Source of the DNA: Bradyrhizobium cytisi
GTDB taxonomy: Bacteria > Pseudomonadota > Alphaproteobacteria > Rhizobiales > Xanthobacteraceae
Direction: 5' to 3'
DNA length: 64,000 nt
NCBI RefSeq assembly: GCF_008123515.1
Contig: NZ_VSSR01000029.1
Span: forward strand, 124,001-188,000
Made by a program: the position numbers and the translations under genes. Numbering within the stretch: position 1 is the first letter of the stretch; each line of letters begins with the position of its first letter. Below, one piece after another: positions 33,908 to 41,898 of the stretch. A model generated the notes under the pieces. That model searched no databases. It was given only the letters and a program-made list of their open reading frames with translations, and was not told where the DNA came from.

Positions 33908-35716
33908 TTAGGCTTTCAACTGCTCCGGTTTTGTCGGCTTTTCCTCGGCATCCACGACCGCTTCGACCAAGGCGGGTTTCCTCGAGTCCAGCGCGGCTCG
34001 AATAGCCGGCTTGATCTCGTCTGGCGTCACGCAGCGGAACGCATCGGCGCCACAGGCTTTCGCAAAGCTCACGAAATCAATCGGCGCCAGCCCGCAGCCG
34101 AACTCCGGATTACCGATCTCGCGCTGCTCGAACATGACCTCCGCGAGACTGTTATTCTTGAGCAGGATGATCTTGACCGGGAGACCTTGCGCGACTGCGG
34201 TTGAAAGTTCGGCCATCAGCATGGCAAAGCCGCCATCGCCGACGACGGCCACCGGCTGCCGCTTCGGCCATGCCAGTTGTGCCGCGATTGCGAATGGGAG
34301 GCCTGGCGCCATGCTGGCCAGCATGCCGGTGCCCGTCAGGCGCTGGTTTTCGCGAAGGCGAAGACAACGCGCCGCAAAATGGGTGTTGGCGCCGCAGTCG
34401 AGTGAGATGATGGCGTCGTCAGCCAAGAGGTCGCTCAACGCGCGTACCACCATCTGCGGACGCAAAGGCGCGCACCGGTCCGTCTCAATCTTCTTGAGCA
34501 TGCCGTTCCAGTCGGACATGCGCTGCTGCGCCTCGATCAGGAACGACCGGTCGCCGTTGCGTCGCAACAACGGCAACATGGCTCTGAGGCTGGCCTTGAC
34601 GTCCGCCACGAGCCCGACCTCGACCGGATAGCGCAGGCCGACGCGGTCGGCCTTGAGATCGATCTGGATCCCGCGCGCCTGTCCCGGACGCGGGTAGTAT
34701 TCCTCCCACGGCATGGTCGACCCAAGGATCAGCACGGTGTCGCAATTCTTCATTGCCCAGGATGATGGTGCTGTGCCGAGGTCACCGATGCCGCCGGTCG
34801 TCAGCGGTGACTCGTCGGCGAGCACGGCCTTGCCAAGCAGCGACTTGGCGACGGGAGCGCCCAGGACATCGGCGAGCTGCGTGACTTCCTCACGCGCATG
34901 CAGCGCGCCCTGCCCCGCCAGAATGGCAATGCGACGCCCGGAATTCAGGACTTCCGCCGCCGCGCGGATTTGATCTTCCGGGGCCGGCGCGAGCGGAACC
35001 GTCCAGGATGACGAGGTGCGGGCGCCTGGATTTCGCATTGATCTCCGGTCCGCGGAGCGTTTCACCACCTGCACGTCCTTCGAGACGGCCAGATGCGCGA
35101 CGCCGCGATCGCCGAACGCCGCCCGGCAGGCGCGGTTGCCGACGATGACCGCATGCTCCGGCCCGCTGACCGCCTCATTGTACAGCGCCACGCCCTGCAT
35201 CAGCCTGACGGTATCCACGCTCTGCTGATAACGGACACCCGTGAGATCGTGGAAAGTCAGGCCGGTGAACGCCACGACTGGTGCGCCATCGAAGGCAGCG
35301 TCGTAGAGACCATTGAGCAAATGGATCGCACCGGGTCCGGTCGTGCCGACACAGACGCCAAGCCGGCCGGTGTGCTTGGCAAAGCCCGACGCCATGAAGG
35401 CCGCAGCTTCTTCATGCCGCACGCCGACATAGCGAATGCGGTCGGAGCGCTTGCGCAACGCCTCGACGATGGAGTTGATGCCGTCTCCAACAATGCCGAA
35501 GGCGTGCGTTGCGCCCCAGGCGATCAGGGTCTCGACCAGAATGTCGGCTGTCGTCTCCTCGTCACCCAATTCCGGCGCAGGCTGCGACGATACCGAAGGC
35601 TTCGTGTCTGTTGGGGGAGCGTCCATGGCAGGACTCGCCGCAGTGCCTGCGAGCGCGAGCCCCGTCGCGGCGCCGGAAATGACGTCTCGTCGATCCAGAT
35701 CGAAAATGCCCGGCAT
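33908..35716 (-). CDS. Thiamine-diphosphate enzyme (pyruvate oxidase/PoxB-like) with Tat-like leader
   Basis: A 602-residue ThDP enzyme. N-terminal Pyr domain with ETLIAWGATHAFGIVGDGIN and the activating Glu in VRHEEAAAFMASG (about 102), a central nucleotide-type domain (ILAGQGALHAREEVTQLADV), and a PP domain with VVGDGGFAMLMAELSTAVAQ and the metal-binding N in LLKNNSLAEVMF. The set fits pyruvate oxidase/dehydrogenase (quinone) or an acetolactate-synthase relative. Unusual: the first 35 residues read FDLDRRDVISGAATGLALAG, a Tat-like leader. Divergent from oxdC, with about 150 bases between. Confidence 0.85.
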   Translation of the reverse strand: MPGIFDLDRRDVISGAATGLALAGTAASPAMDAPPTDTKPSVSSQPAPELGDEETTADILVETLIAWGATHAFGIVGDGINSIVEALRKRSDRIRYVGVRHEEAAAFMASGFAKHTGRLGVCVGTTGPGAIHLLNGLYDAAFDGAPVVAFTGLTFHDLTGVRYQQSVDTVRLMQGVALYNEAVSGPEHAVIVGNRACRAAFGDRGVAHLAVSKDVQVVKRSADRRSMRNPGARTSSSWTVPLAPAPEDQIRAAAEVLNSGRRIAILAGQGALHAREEVTQLADVLGAPVAKSLLGKAVLADESPLTTGGIGDLGTAPSSWAMKNCDTVLILGSTMPWEEYYPRPGQARGIQIDLKADRVGLRYPVEVGLVADVKASLRAMLPLLRRNGDRSFLIEAQQRMSDWNGMLKKIETDRCAPLRPQMVVRALSDLLADDAIISLDCGANTHFAARCLRLRENQRLTGTGMLASMAPGLPFAIAAQLAWPKRQPVAVVGDGGFAMLMAELSTAVAQGLPVKIILLKNNSLAEVMFEQREIGNPEFGCGLAPIDFVSFAKACGADAFRCVTPDEIKPAIRAALDSRKPALVEAVVDAEEKPTKPEQLKA

Positions 35717-35824
35717 GCCGTCGCTCCTGGAGTTGAAATGGAAGCTTCGCTGGCCCAGCAAACCGCCTTGAAAGCTTCGGGTTGCAATTTCGCAGCAGGG
35801 CCGATGCCACGCCTTCGTGAGTTT

Positions 35825-35849
35825 GGAACTGCGGACGGTTGCGGGCGTT
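35825..35849 (+). promoter_or_regulatory. EcfG-type general-stress promoter of oxdC (exact match)
   Basis: GGAAC at 35825-35829, 16 bases, CGTT at 35846-35849. It ends 19 bases before ATG 35869, which has GAGAGGAGC as ribosome site. Confidence 0.72.
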
Positions 35850-35868
35850 CGCCCGAGAGGAGCAGGCT

Positions 35869-37083
35869 ATGAACCCTCCAGGTAACTCTCCGACCCGGCG
35901 AACTCTCCTGGCGTCTGTGGCCGCTCTGGGCCTTACCGCAGCCAGCGCTCAGGAAATGAGCGAGCCCGTGATGAACAGCAACGGGGCCCCGATTGCAGGC
36001 CCGCGCAACCCGGAGCGAGAGCAGGAAAATCCTGACATCCTGCGTCCGCCCTCGACAGATCACGGCTCAATGCCCAATCTCCGGTTCTCGTTTGCGGACG
36101 CTCATATGAAGATGCGCGAAGGTGGCTGGTCCCGCGAGGTCACACAGCGCGAACTGCCGATTTCGACCACGATGGCGGGCGTCAACATGCGCTTGACGTC
36201 GGGTGGCGTCCGAGAGCTTCATTGGCACAAACAAGCCGAATGGTCGTTCATGCTGGCCGGAAGGGCGCGTATTACGGCGGTCGACAATGACGGCCACAAC
36301 TTCATTGCCGATGTCGGCCCTGGTGACCTCTGGTATTTTCCGGCTGGCATCCCGCATTCGATTCAAGGGCTGCCGGACGACGGTTGCGAATTCCTGCTGG
36401 CGTTTCCTGACGGCGAGTTCTCGGAGGACAGTACGTTTGCGATCACGGACCTGTTCACCCACAACGACCGCAGCACGCTGGCGAAAAATCTCGGCATTGG
36501 CATCAATGCGCTCGATCGTATCCCGAAGGAGGAGCTGTTCATCTTTCAAGCCGAGCCACCACCGCAAAACCTATCGGCCGACGCGGTTCGCAATCGCCTG
36601 GGCGAGGTGCCGTCAGACATGGTCTTCAGGCTCATGCAACAGCCTGCAACGCAATACCCGGGCGGTAACGTTAGAATAGCCGACACCCGCAATTTCCCTA
36701 TTTCCACCGACGTCGCCGCGGCCCTAGTCGAGGTCAATCCGGGTCACATGCGGGAGCTGCATTGGCACCCGAATGCCGACGAGTGGCAATATTACATATC
36801 AGGCAAGGCGAGAATGACTGTGTTTGCTGCCGAGGCTCGCGCTCGCACGTTCGACTACCGGGCAGGCGACGTCGGATACGTGCCGATGTCGATGAGCCAT
36901 TTCGTCGAGAATGCCGGCAGCGAGCCGCTACGCTTTCTCGAATTGTTCAAGGCGCCACGTTTCATGGACGTGTCGCTGGCACAATGGATGGCGCTCACGC
37001 CGCCGGAGCTGGTTCATGCACATCTGAAGATCGACCGCGCCGTTTTGGACCAGTTACGTAAGGACAAGCAGCCCGTCGTGTAG
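35869..37083 (+). CDS. oxdC: Bicupin oxalate decarboxylase, Tat-type leader
   Basis: A 404-residue bicupin. Leader with RR at residues 10-11 (TRRTLLASVAALGLTAASAQ). Cupin 1 metal ligands His118, His120, Glu124 (ELHWHKQAEW) and His163 (GIPHSIQG); cupin 2 ligands His298, His300, Glu305 (ELHWHPNADEW) and His344 (SMSHFVEN). The active-site lid, SENST in Bacillus OxdC with the catalytic Glu, is SEDST here (185-189), keeping that Glu, so decarboxylase rather than oxidase activity is expected: oxalate to formate and CO2 with Mn. Exact EcfG promoter directly upstream; probably periplasmic. Confidence 0.92.
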   Translation: MNPPGNSPTRRTLLASVAALGLTAASAQEMSEPVMNSNGAPIAGPRNPEREQENPDILRPPSTDHGSMPNLRFSFADAHMKMREGGWSREVTQRELPISTTMAGVNMRLTSGGVRELHWHKQAEWSFMLAGRARITAVDNDGHNFIADVGPGDLWYFPAGIPHSIQGLPDDGCEFLLAFPDGEFSEDSTFAITDLFTHNDRSTLAKNLGIGINALDRIPKEELFIFQAEPPPQNLSADAVRNRLGEVPSDMVFRLMQQPATQYPGGNVRIADTRNFPISTDVAAALVEVNPGHMRELHWHPNADEWQYYISGKARMTVFAAEARARTFDYRAGDVGYVPMSMSHFVENAGSEPLRFLELFKAPRFMDVSLAQWMALTPPELVHAHLKIDRAVLDQLRKDKQPVV

Positions 37084-37156
37084 GGCTACGCTTGGAAGCT
37101 CCTTCTGTTTTCTCACCACCTAACCAGGGACAAGCCCGCGAACGGCCGGCCAATAC

Positions 37157-38443
37157 CTAGGCCTTACGCGATGGCGCCTGCCACGCATTCCACCAGTTCG
37201 CCGCAGCCAAGGCGACTTCGTCCCAGAGTGCCGTTGGCAGATCTGGCACCGCAAGCCTCACGACGTGGCGTTCGCGTCTCCCATCGTAGCTCCATTCGGC
37301 GGCGCCGAAATCGAAGCCAAAACTCCCTGCGTGTCGCAGCGGCAGACCGGCCTTGGCCAAGTCCTGGCTTAACTCCGCAGCGACCTCCTTTGCCTGCCGT
37401 TCATCCAGCGCTCTCAAGGGAGCAAGCGTGACATATAATCCGTGAGCGAAATGAAGTTCTGCAGCGGCGCAAGCAAGCTCCGAGGCAAAGCAACGCACTG
37501 TACGCCTGCTGTTGCGCAAGATAGCCGCAATACGCTTATTAGTCAGACGTCGATAAGCCCGACTGCCCGCATAAGGCGGAAAGTGTGCGGGCAGCGCCGC
37601 GCCTCCGAGTAGTCTAACGGCAATGCGCGTCTCCCCAATCAGGCTCCGCAGCGAGAAGTGCCGCGCGACGCCCGCCGGACCGCCGCCAAGAAACGCGACA
37701 GATCCAAGCCGGCCATATTCCAGTCCGAGAGAGTCCAGCTTGGTGTGACTGCGAACAAGGACGACAGGAATCTGATGACGTCGCGTCCAGTCAATCACCC
37801 GACGGATGCGCCCCGAACCGCTCGAGAAGCAGGTCGTGTCAAAGATCACCAAATCCAGCTCGGGCTTCGCGCACCGTAGCGTCGCTGCAAAGTCGTCGGC
37901 CGCCGCGCAGGAATCGAGGAACAGCATTTGGGGTCGCCGAGCCCGCAACACCGTTTCACCGAGCGGCTTATCCAATACCCGGGGCGTCAAGTGCCGGACA
38001 TGAAGGTCAATGAGCTCGACCGTTTCGCTATAAGATCCGGGCAAGAGCAGCAATTCAGCTTCACCCACGACGCGGGCGGAGGCCAGCAGCAGGGCCGATA
38101 TCGCCGCCATACCGGATGAGGTATAAATGCACGCGTCAACTTCGAAATCTTCGAGTTGGTAGAACGACGGGCCAGTGACCTCGAGATCAGCACGCTGATA
38201 GTCGTAGCTGAATTCAAACGGTCCGGACCGCCGCCGGGCTGGCTGGGCCCAGGCCGTTTCAGTCAGCGCCCAATCGTGAAGGTCGTGCTCTGCCTTTAGC
38301 GCCGCAGCGAGGTGGAATTTGCGTTCAATCACTTCGGCGACGGATTCCGGCCGACGAATGGTCATTGGGTTTTTAAGGGAGCCGTTCAACAGCTCGAATT
38401 CTTCGCGCTTCCTGTCGAGATATCGCTCAAGCGTTTCCATCAT
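37157..38443 (-). CDS. PLP-dependent enzyme of fold type I, substrate unknown
   Basis: About 428 residues. The N-terminal 90 residues are helical (METLERYLDRKREEFELLNG). Fold-type-I features: IYTSSGMAAISALLLASARV (phosphate loop and helix), LDLVIFDTTCFSSGSGRIRR (Asp contacting the pyridine N) and VVLVRSHTKLDSLGLEYGRL, where the Lys is the likely PLP Schiff-base residue. The pattern recalls cystathionine-synthase or aminotransferase relatives, but I cannot place it in a named family. Starts at ATG 38443 or 38440; an in-frame GTG at 38461 is possible. No EcfG match upstream. Convergent with oxdC. Confidence 0.6.
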   Translation of the reverse strand: MMETLERYLDRKREEFELLNGSLKNPMTIRRPESVAEVIERKFHLAAALKAEHDLHDWALTETAWAQPARRRSGPFEFSYDYQRADLEVTGPSFYQLEDFEVDACIYTSSGMAAISALLLASARVVGEAELLLLPGSYSETVELIDLHVRHLTPRVLDKPLGETVLRARRPQMLFLDSCAAADDFAATLRCAKPELDLVIFDTTCFSSGSGRIRRVIDWTRRHQIPVVLVRSHTKLDSLGLEYGRLGSVAFLGGGPAGVARHFSLRSLIGETRIAVRLLGGAALPAHFPPYAGSRAYRRLTNKRIAAILRNSRRTVRCFASELACAAAELHFAHGLYVTLAPLRALDERQAKEVAAELSQDLAKAGLPLRHAGSFGFDFGAAEWSYDGRRERHVVRLAVPDLPTALWDEVALAAANWWNAWQAPSRKA

Positions 38444-38524
38444 CGATTCCCAACCGTCCACGAAGATAACGCGGACAGTCGGATTCGGCTCCTACACCGG
38501 AAAGGCGGGGCTCGACGCCGCAAA

Positions 38525-38921
38525 TCAGCGTCCGCCGTCGGTCGTGAGTTCGAATGCCTTGAGCTCGAATTTGTTTTCGACGATTCGCAACAAATCCAGT
38601 GGCACTTCCTCCTGTTCGGGCTGCTTCCACGCGACGCCGCCCTTCAGGATCGTGCCGCCCCCGATAAAGCCTACGCCGGTCAAAATGCCTAGCGGCAGCC
38701 GCATGAGATCCATGACGGAAGACGGCTCGGAAGTCTTACCGGCCAACGGCAGCAGGATATTGGCCTGGATCATGGCAACGGACGCAGCGAGACACACCGG
38801 GATGGTCGTCCTGAACCCCGCCGCGGGCCAGCGCGCCTCGGTTGAGGCCTATGATGCCACCGGCGAACATGGTCAACGCTAGCCGTATGGCAATGTCCGC
38901 CGGCGTTCGATACATCGGCAT
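38525..38921 (-). pseudogene. MgtC/SapB-family membrane protein gene, frameshifted and internally deleted
   Basis: The minus strand starts as a MgtC protein, MPMYRTPADIAIRLALTMFA then GGIIGLNRGA, loses frame at about 38830, and resumes in another frame as FRTTIPVCLAASVAMIQANI, MDLMRLPLGILTGVGFIGGG, TILK. After TILK the MgtC membrane core is missing and a tail WKQPEQEEVPLDLLRIVENK FELKAF-type end follows, as if an internal segment had been deleted. One base frameshift and a deletion make it inactive. MgtC-type proteins act in Mg2+ limitation and ATP synthase inhibition. Confidence 0.8.
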
Positions 38922-39008
38922 GTCCATCGCACGTCCCCAATCCAGTCCAATTCAGAACCAGTCAGAAATGCCGCTTCCTCATGTTCGCAACCGTCCGCGC
39001 GTCTTCCT

Positions 39009-39443
39009 CTAGATGCTGATGAGCGCGATACCGAGATCGCTGCGTTTCTTGCGACGAAGGTGCAGCGCAGTCTCGATGATCGTCACCTCCAGCGTCGGCT
39101 GAACTGCTCCCGACAGGAAATGACCGCCACGGAGCGTACCATCCTTTAGGCCGAGGACTGCGTGCAGATGCAAACTGGCCTTGCCGTCATCACCTTGCGC
39201 CACATCACCGAGCAGGCTCAGAACCTCGCATTGCTCTTTCACTTCGATCGGCTTGTATGCTTTTGCAGCGAAATCAAACCAGCCGACCTTGGCTCCCGAG
39301 AAGGCACCAATTGCTGATACGGAAGCGCCCGCGATCCGCTCGCGATCTGCGAATTCCGTGATGGATTCAAAAGCCTCTTCGCCTTGATCGAGAATCAGGA
39401 CGAAAGTCCGCTCTGCGCCGTCATTGATCGACTTCGATTTCAT
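39009..39443 (-). CDS. PPC-domain (DUF296) DNA-binding-like protein
   Basis: A 144-residue PPC/DUF296 protein: TFVLILDQGEEAFESITEFA, IAGASVSAIGAFSGAKVGWF, the metal-type motif in ASLHLHAVLGLKDGTLRGGH (H-x-H and following G-G-H) and LEVTIIETALHLRR. Bacterial members form trimers; in plants the domain is fused to AT-hooks, but here there is none, so DNA binding is not certain. Its ATG overlaps the TGA of the CsbD gene (39440-39443), so the two are co-translated from the near-consensus EcfG promoter upstream of csbD. Confidence 0.88.
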   Translation of the reverse strand: MKSKSINDGAERTFVLILDQGEEAFESITEFADRERIAGASVSAIGAFSGAKVGWFDFAAKAYKPIEVKEQCEVLSLLGDVAQGDDGKASLHLHAVLGLKDGTLRGGHFLSGAVQPTLEVTIIETALHLRRKKRSDLGIALISI

Positions 39444-39640
39444 CGGACAATCCCGCGCCTTGGTTTGGTCGCCGGGTTATCACGGGTCTCGCCTTCTGTC
39501 CGGTCGCCAGCGTCAGCGGCCTCGTATCCTTCGGCCCGCCGATGCTCCTCCTTGCCCTCTTCCACCAGCTCGTTGTCGCCGACCATTTGCCCGATGATCC
39601 GCTTGGTCCGCGCCTTGGCCTTCTCTTGCAATCGCGTCAT
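39440..39640 (-). CDS. CsbD-family stress-response protein
   Basis: A 66-residue hydrophilic protein, MTRLQEKAKARTKRIIGQMV followed by GDNELVEEGKEEHRRAEG: the K-x-x-x-G-x-x-x-G-D-x-x-L-x-x-E-G-K pattern of CsbD-like stress proteins. ATG 39640 has GGAGG upstream. A promoter-like GGAAA-N16-CGTT lies on the minus strand at 39690-39666. The C-terminus is Arg/Pro-rich. Function of the family is unknown; it is induced by general stress in Bacillus and rhizobia. Confidence 0.85.
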   Translation of the reverse strand: MTRLQEKAKARTKRIIGQMVGDNELVEEGKEEHRRAEGYEAADAGDRTEGETRDNPATKPRRGIVR

Positions 39641-39665
39641 AGGGTCCTCCATGATCCGCGAAACC

Positions 39666-39690
39666 AACGAGCCGGACCGTGGAAGTTTCC
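39666..39690 (-). promoter_or_regulatory. Near-consensus EcfG-type promoter for csbD-PPC
   Basis: Minus strand: GGAAA at 39690-39686, 16 bases, CGTT at 39669-39666. One mismatch in the -35 element; it ends 25 bases before the csbD start. Confidence 0.4.
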
Positions 39691-39813
39691 ATCGTCAGTT
39701 TTCCGGGACCGTCGGTCCTTGAGCGCGGCGGATTGCCGCCTGCGCTGGTGCGGCAGCGATAGGAACCTCCGGCGGCACGCCGTATTGAGGACAAAAGACC
39801 GCTGCGGCGAACC

Positions 39814-40015
39814 ATGACGAGCGAAACGCGAGAGAGGGGCAACTTGATCGGGAGTGACAAGGCGAAGGTACGACCGTTTTACGGCTCAGATAGGCAGAGG
39901 ATCGGCACGATCGGGCGCATCATGATCGACAAGATCAGCAGCAAGGTATTGTACGCTGCGCTCGGCTTCCGCACCGCGAAGCGTCAGCGACCATTACGGC
40001 GTCCCGTTCACCTGA
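39814..40015 (+). pseudogene. PRC-barrel-domain gene with frameshift
   Basis: The first part, NLIGSDKAKVRPFYGSDRQR then IGTIGRIMIDKISSKVLYAA LGF, is a normal PRC-barrel start (V-Y-x-x-D-x-x-x-I-G-x-I-x-x-x-M-I-D-K-x-S-G-K-V). After F the frame shifts: the second strand motif is found in another frame as VSDHYGVPFT with a stop at 40013-40015, where intact relatives have D-H-Y-P-L-P-W. The product is truncated and probably nonfunctional. PRC-barrel proteins of this size are usual general-stress genes in rhizobia. Confidence 0.7.
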
Positions 40016-40063
40016 CGGGCTTCGACCGCGTTTTTTCAGAAGCCCAGAACTGATGGGTTGGGA

Positions 40064-40813
40064 ATGTTGGATCAGACGCGCAGGAAATCGGCGGCTCTCT
40101 ATCGAATGGTGACGCCCGAGCACATCTGCCCTTTCGGCCTCAAATCGCTGGACCTCTTGCAGCGCCAGGGGTTTGATGTCGAAGACCATCAGCTCAAGAG
40201 CCGGGCCGAGACGGACGCCTTCATGGCAAACCATCGCGTCGAAACGACGCCGCAAACGTTCATCACCGGGACTCGCATTGGAGGCTACGACGACCTTCGG
40301 CGGTATTTCCACAAACCGATCGCCGCTCCAAACGCGGCCAGCTATCAACCCGTCATAGCGGTCTTCGCAACGGCGCTGGCCATAGCGCTGGCGGCAACGT
40401 GGGCAGCCAGTGGAACGTTGATGACGCTACGCGCCCCGGAATGGTTCGTGGCATTCAGCATGTGCATCCTGGCGATCCTGAAGCTTCGGGATCTGGAAGC
40501 CTTTTCGAACATGTTCCTTGGCTACGATCTTCTGGCCCAAAGAAACGTGCGTTATGCTTATGTCTATCCATTCGGCGAAGCCATTGCCGGCGTACTCATG
40601 ATTGCCGGCGGCCCGTTGAGGTGGGTCGCTATACCGATCGCGATCGTCATCGGCGGAATAGGAGCCACCTCCGTCTTCAAGGCCGTTTATTTCGATCACC
40701 GCGAGCTCAAATGCGCATGCGTCGGAGGCGACAGCAAGGTTCCACTCGGATTCATTTCGCTGACGGAAAATTTGATGATGGTCGTCATGGGCATGTGGAT
40801 GGCGATCCGCTAG
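40064..40813 (+). CDS. Glutaredoxin-like domain fused to a MauE/DoxX-like membrane domain
   Basis: A 249-residue two-domain protein. Residues about 12-85 form a glutaredoxin-like domain with the site EHICPFGLKSLDLLQRQGFD (single redox Cys in CPFG), TTPQTFITGTRIGGYDDLRR (cis-Pro and GG motif). Residues about 95-249 hold four membrane helices of the MauE/DoxX type and a conserved-looking pair in HRELKCACVGGDSKVPLGF before the last helix. It probably moves reducing equivalents across the membrane or makes disulfides in the periplasm. ATG 40064 chosen; a TTG two codons earlier is possible. Confidence 0.8.
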   Translation: MLDQTRRKSAALYRMVTPEHICPFGLKSLDLLQRQGFDVEDHQLKSRAETDAFMANHRVETTPQTFITGTRIGGYDDLRRYFHKPIAAPNAASYQPVIAVFATALAIALAATWAASGTLMTLRAPEWFVAFSMCILAILKLRDLEAFSNMFLGYDLLAQRNVRYAYVYPFGEAIAGVLMIAGGPLRWVAIPIAIVIGGIGATSVFKAVYFDHRELKCACVGGDSKVPLGFISLTENLMMVVMGMWMAIR

Positions 40814-40940
40814 GGCTGAGCTGCCGCGTAAGGATCAGGATCATCAGCGCGAGAACGGCCGCGCCTGCCAATCCAGCCACGAAGATCGCTTTCCTTGCCA
40901 GTGTCTTGAGGATGGTCTCTCCACCCCTCGCCCTTTCCAC
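40785..40940 (-). CDS. Possible small single-pass membrane protein, 51 residues
   Basis: From GTG 40940: VERARGGETILKTLARKAIF followed by the membrane segment VAGLAGAAVLALMILILTRQ and a short tail. The basic end before the helix predicts an N-in orientation. Its 3' end overlaps the convergent Grx-MauE gene by 29 bases and the ribosome site is weak, so it is only a candidate. The helix pattern is similar to small proteins seen in other Bradyrhizobium genomes. Confidence 0.4.
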   Translation of the reverse strand: MERARGGETILKTLARKAIFVAGLAGAAVLALMILILTRQLSPSGSPSTCP

Positions 40941-41199
40941 GGGGGCGAAGGTGTCTGAGCGGGACCTTCACGAACCATATAACTCGCCAGACCACCTTCG
41001 TTCCTCCGCGCCCAATCTCGTTGTCGCTTGCTGTTCGCTCGGGGTGGAAATCACACGACGGTGCATTGATGGCCATCCGACGATGTTCGCATCCGCCGAA
41101 GTCAACACGAACGGCGTAAAAACGGGCCGGCCAGATGCACTCAGACTGCTCGGCAATCGAGGCCGGCCTTGGCCGCTATCTTTGCGGTTCTCACCGCCA

Positions 41200-41760
41200 T
41201 CAAGCCGCGCTGCGCTGCGTGTGCCGGCCTTCCTTGACCTCCTCGACTATCTTGACGCAAAACGCCTCGAGATCACCGGGATTGCGAGAGGTGATGACGC
41301 CTTGGTCGACGACTACCTCGGCATCCTCCCACTTCGCGCCGGCATTCGCGACGTCGGTCTTGATCGATTTGAACGAGGTCATCTTGCGGCCCTTCGCGAT
41401 TCCTGTCTCGATCAGAAGCCAAGGGGCGTGGCAGACCGCCGCGACGACTTTCTTGGCATCGAAGATGTCCTTGATGAACTTCAGCGCTTTCGGTTCGACC
41501 CGCAGGAGATCCGGATTGATCTGGCCGCCGGGCAACACGATCGCGTCGTAATCGTTGGCCGAAGCCTCGTCGAGCGTCTTGTCGACCTTCACCGGTTGGC
41601 CCCAATCCTTCTTGTCCCAGCCCTTGATCTCGCCAGCGGTGATCGAGACGACATGGACCGTCGCACCGGCCTTCTTCAGCCGTTCCTGAGGCACCTCAAG
41701 CTCGGCCTGTTCGCAGCCGTTCGTTGCGAGAATGGCGATCTTTTTTCCAGTCAGATCCAT
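41200..41760 (-). CDS. DJ-1/PfpI-family protein (protease-like or deglycase-like)
   Basis: A 186-residue DJ-1/PfpI protein: MDLTGKKIAILATNGCEQAE (strand 1 with the conserved Glu at about 20), YDAIVLPGGQINPDLLR, and the nucleophile Cys in KVVAAVCHAPWLLIETGIAK followed by the usual I-T-S-R (GVITSRNPGDLEAFC). The family includes PfpI/YhbO-type stress proteins; the exact activity is debated. ATG 41760 is the right start; the frame remains open to 42177 only because it runs antisense to the next gene. Confidence 0.92.
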   Translation of the reverse strand: MDLTGKKIAILATNGCEQAELEVPQERLKKAGATVHVVSITAGEIKGWDKKDWGQPVKVDKTLDEASANDYDAIVLPGGQINPDLLRVEPKALKFIKDIFDAKKVVAAVCHAPWLLIETGIAKGRKMTSFKSIKTDVANAGAKWEDAEVVVDQGVITSRNPGDLEAFCVKIVEEVKEGRHTQRSAA

Positions 41761-41898
41761 CGGTCCACTCCTTCGTTTGAGCTTCGTCCAACAATCGATC
41801 GCCTCGGACTTCGTTCCTGAGAAGCCTCGCCCTGACGAGTTAGGACCCCAATGGACGCGAAGAGGGTTGTCCGACGGGCAGATGCAGGAGCGTCTCAG

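Noticed and set aside
39762..39786. GGAAC upstream of the PRC-barrel pseudogene
   Set aside because: No CGTT at spacing 16 or 17; the bases there are TATT, two mismatches.
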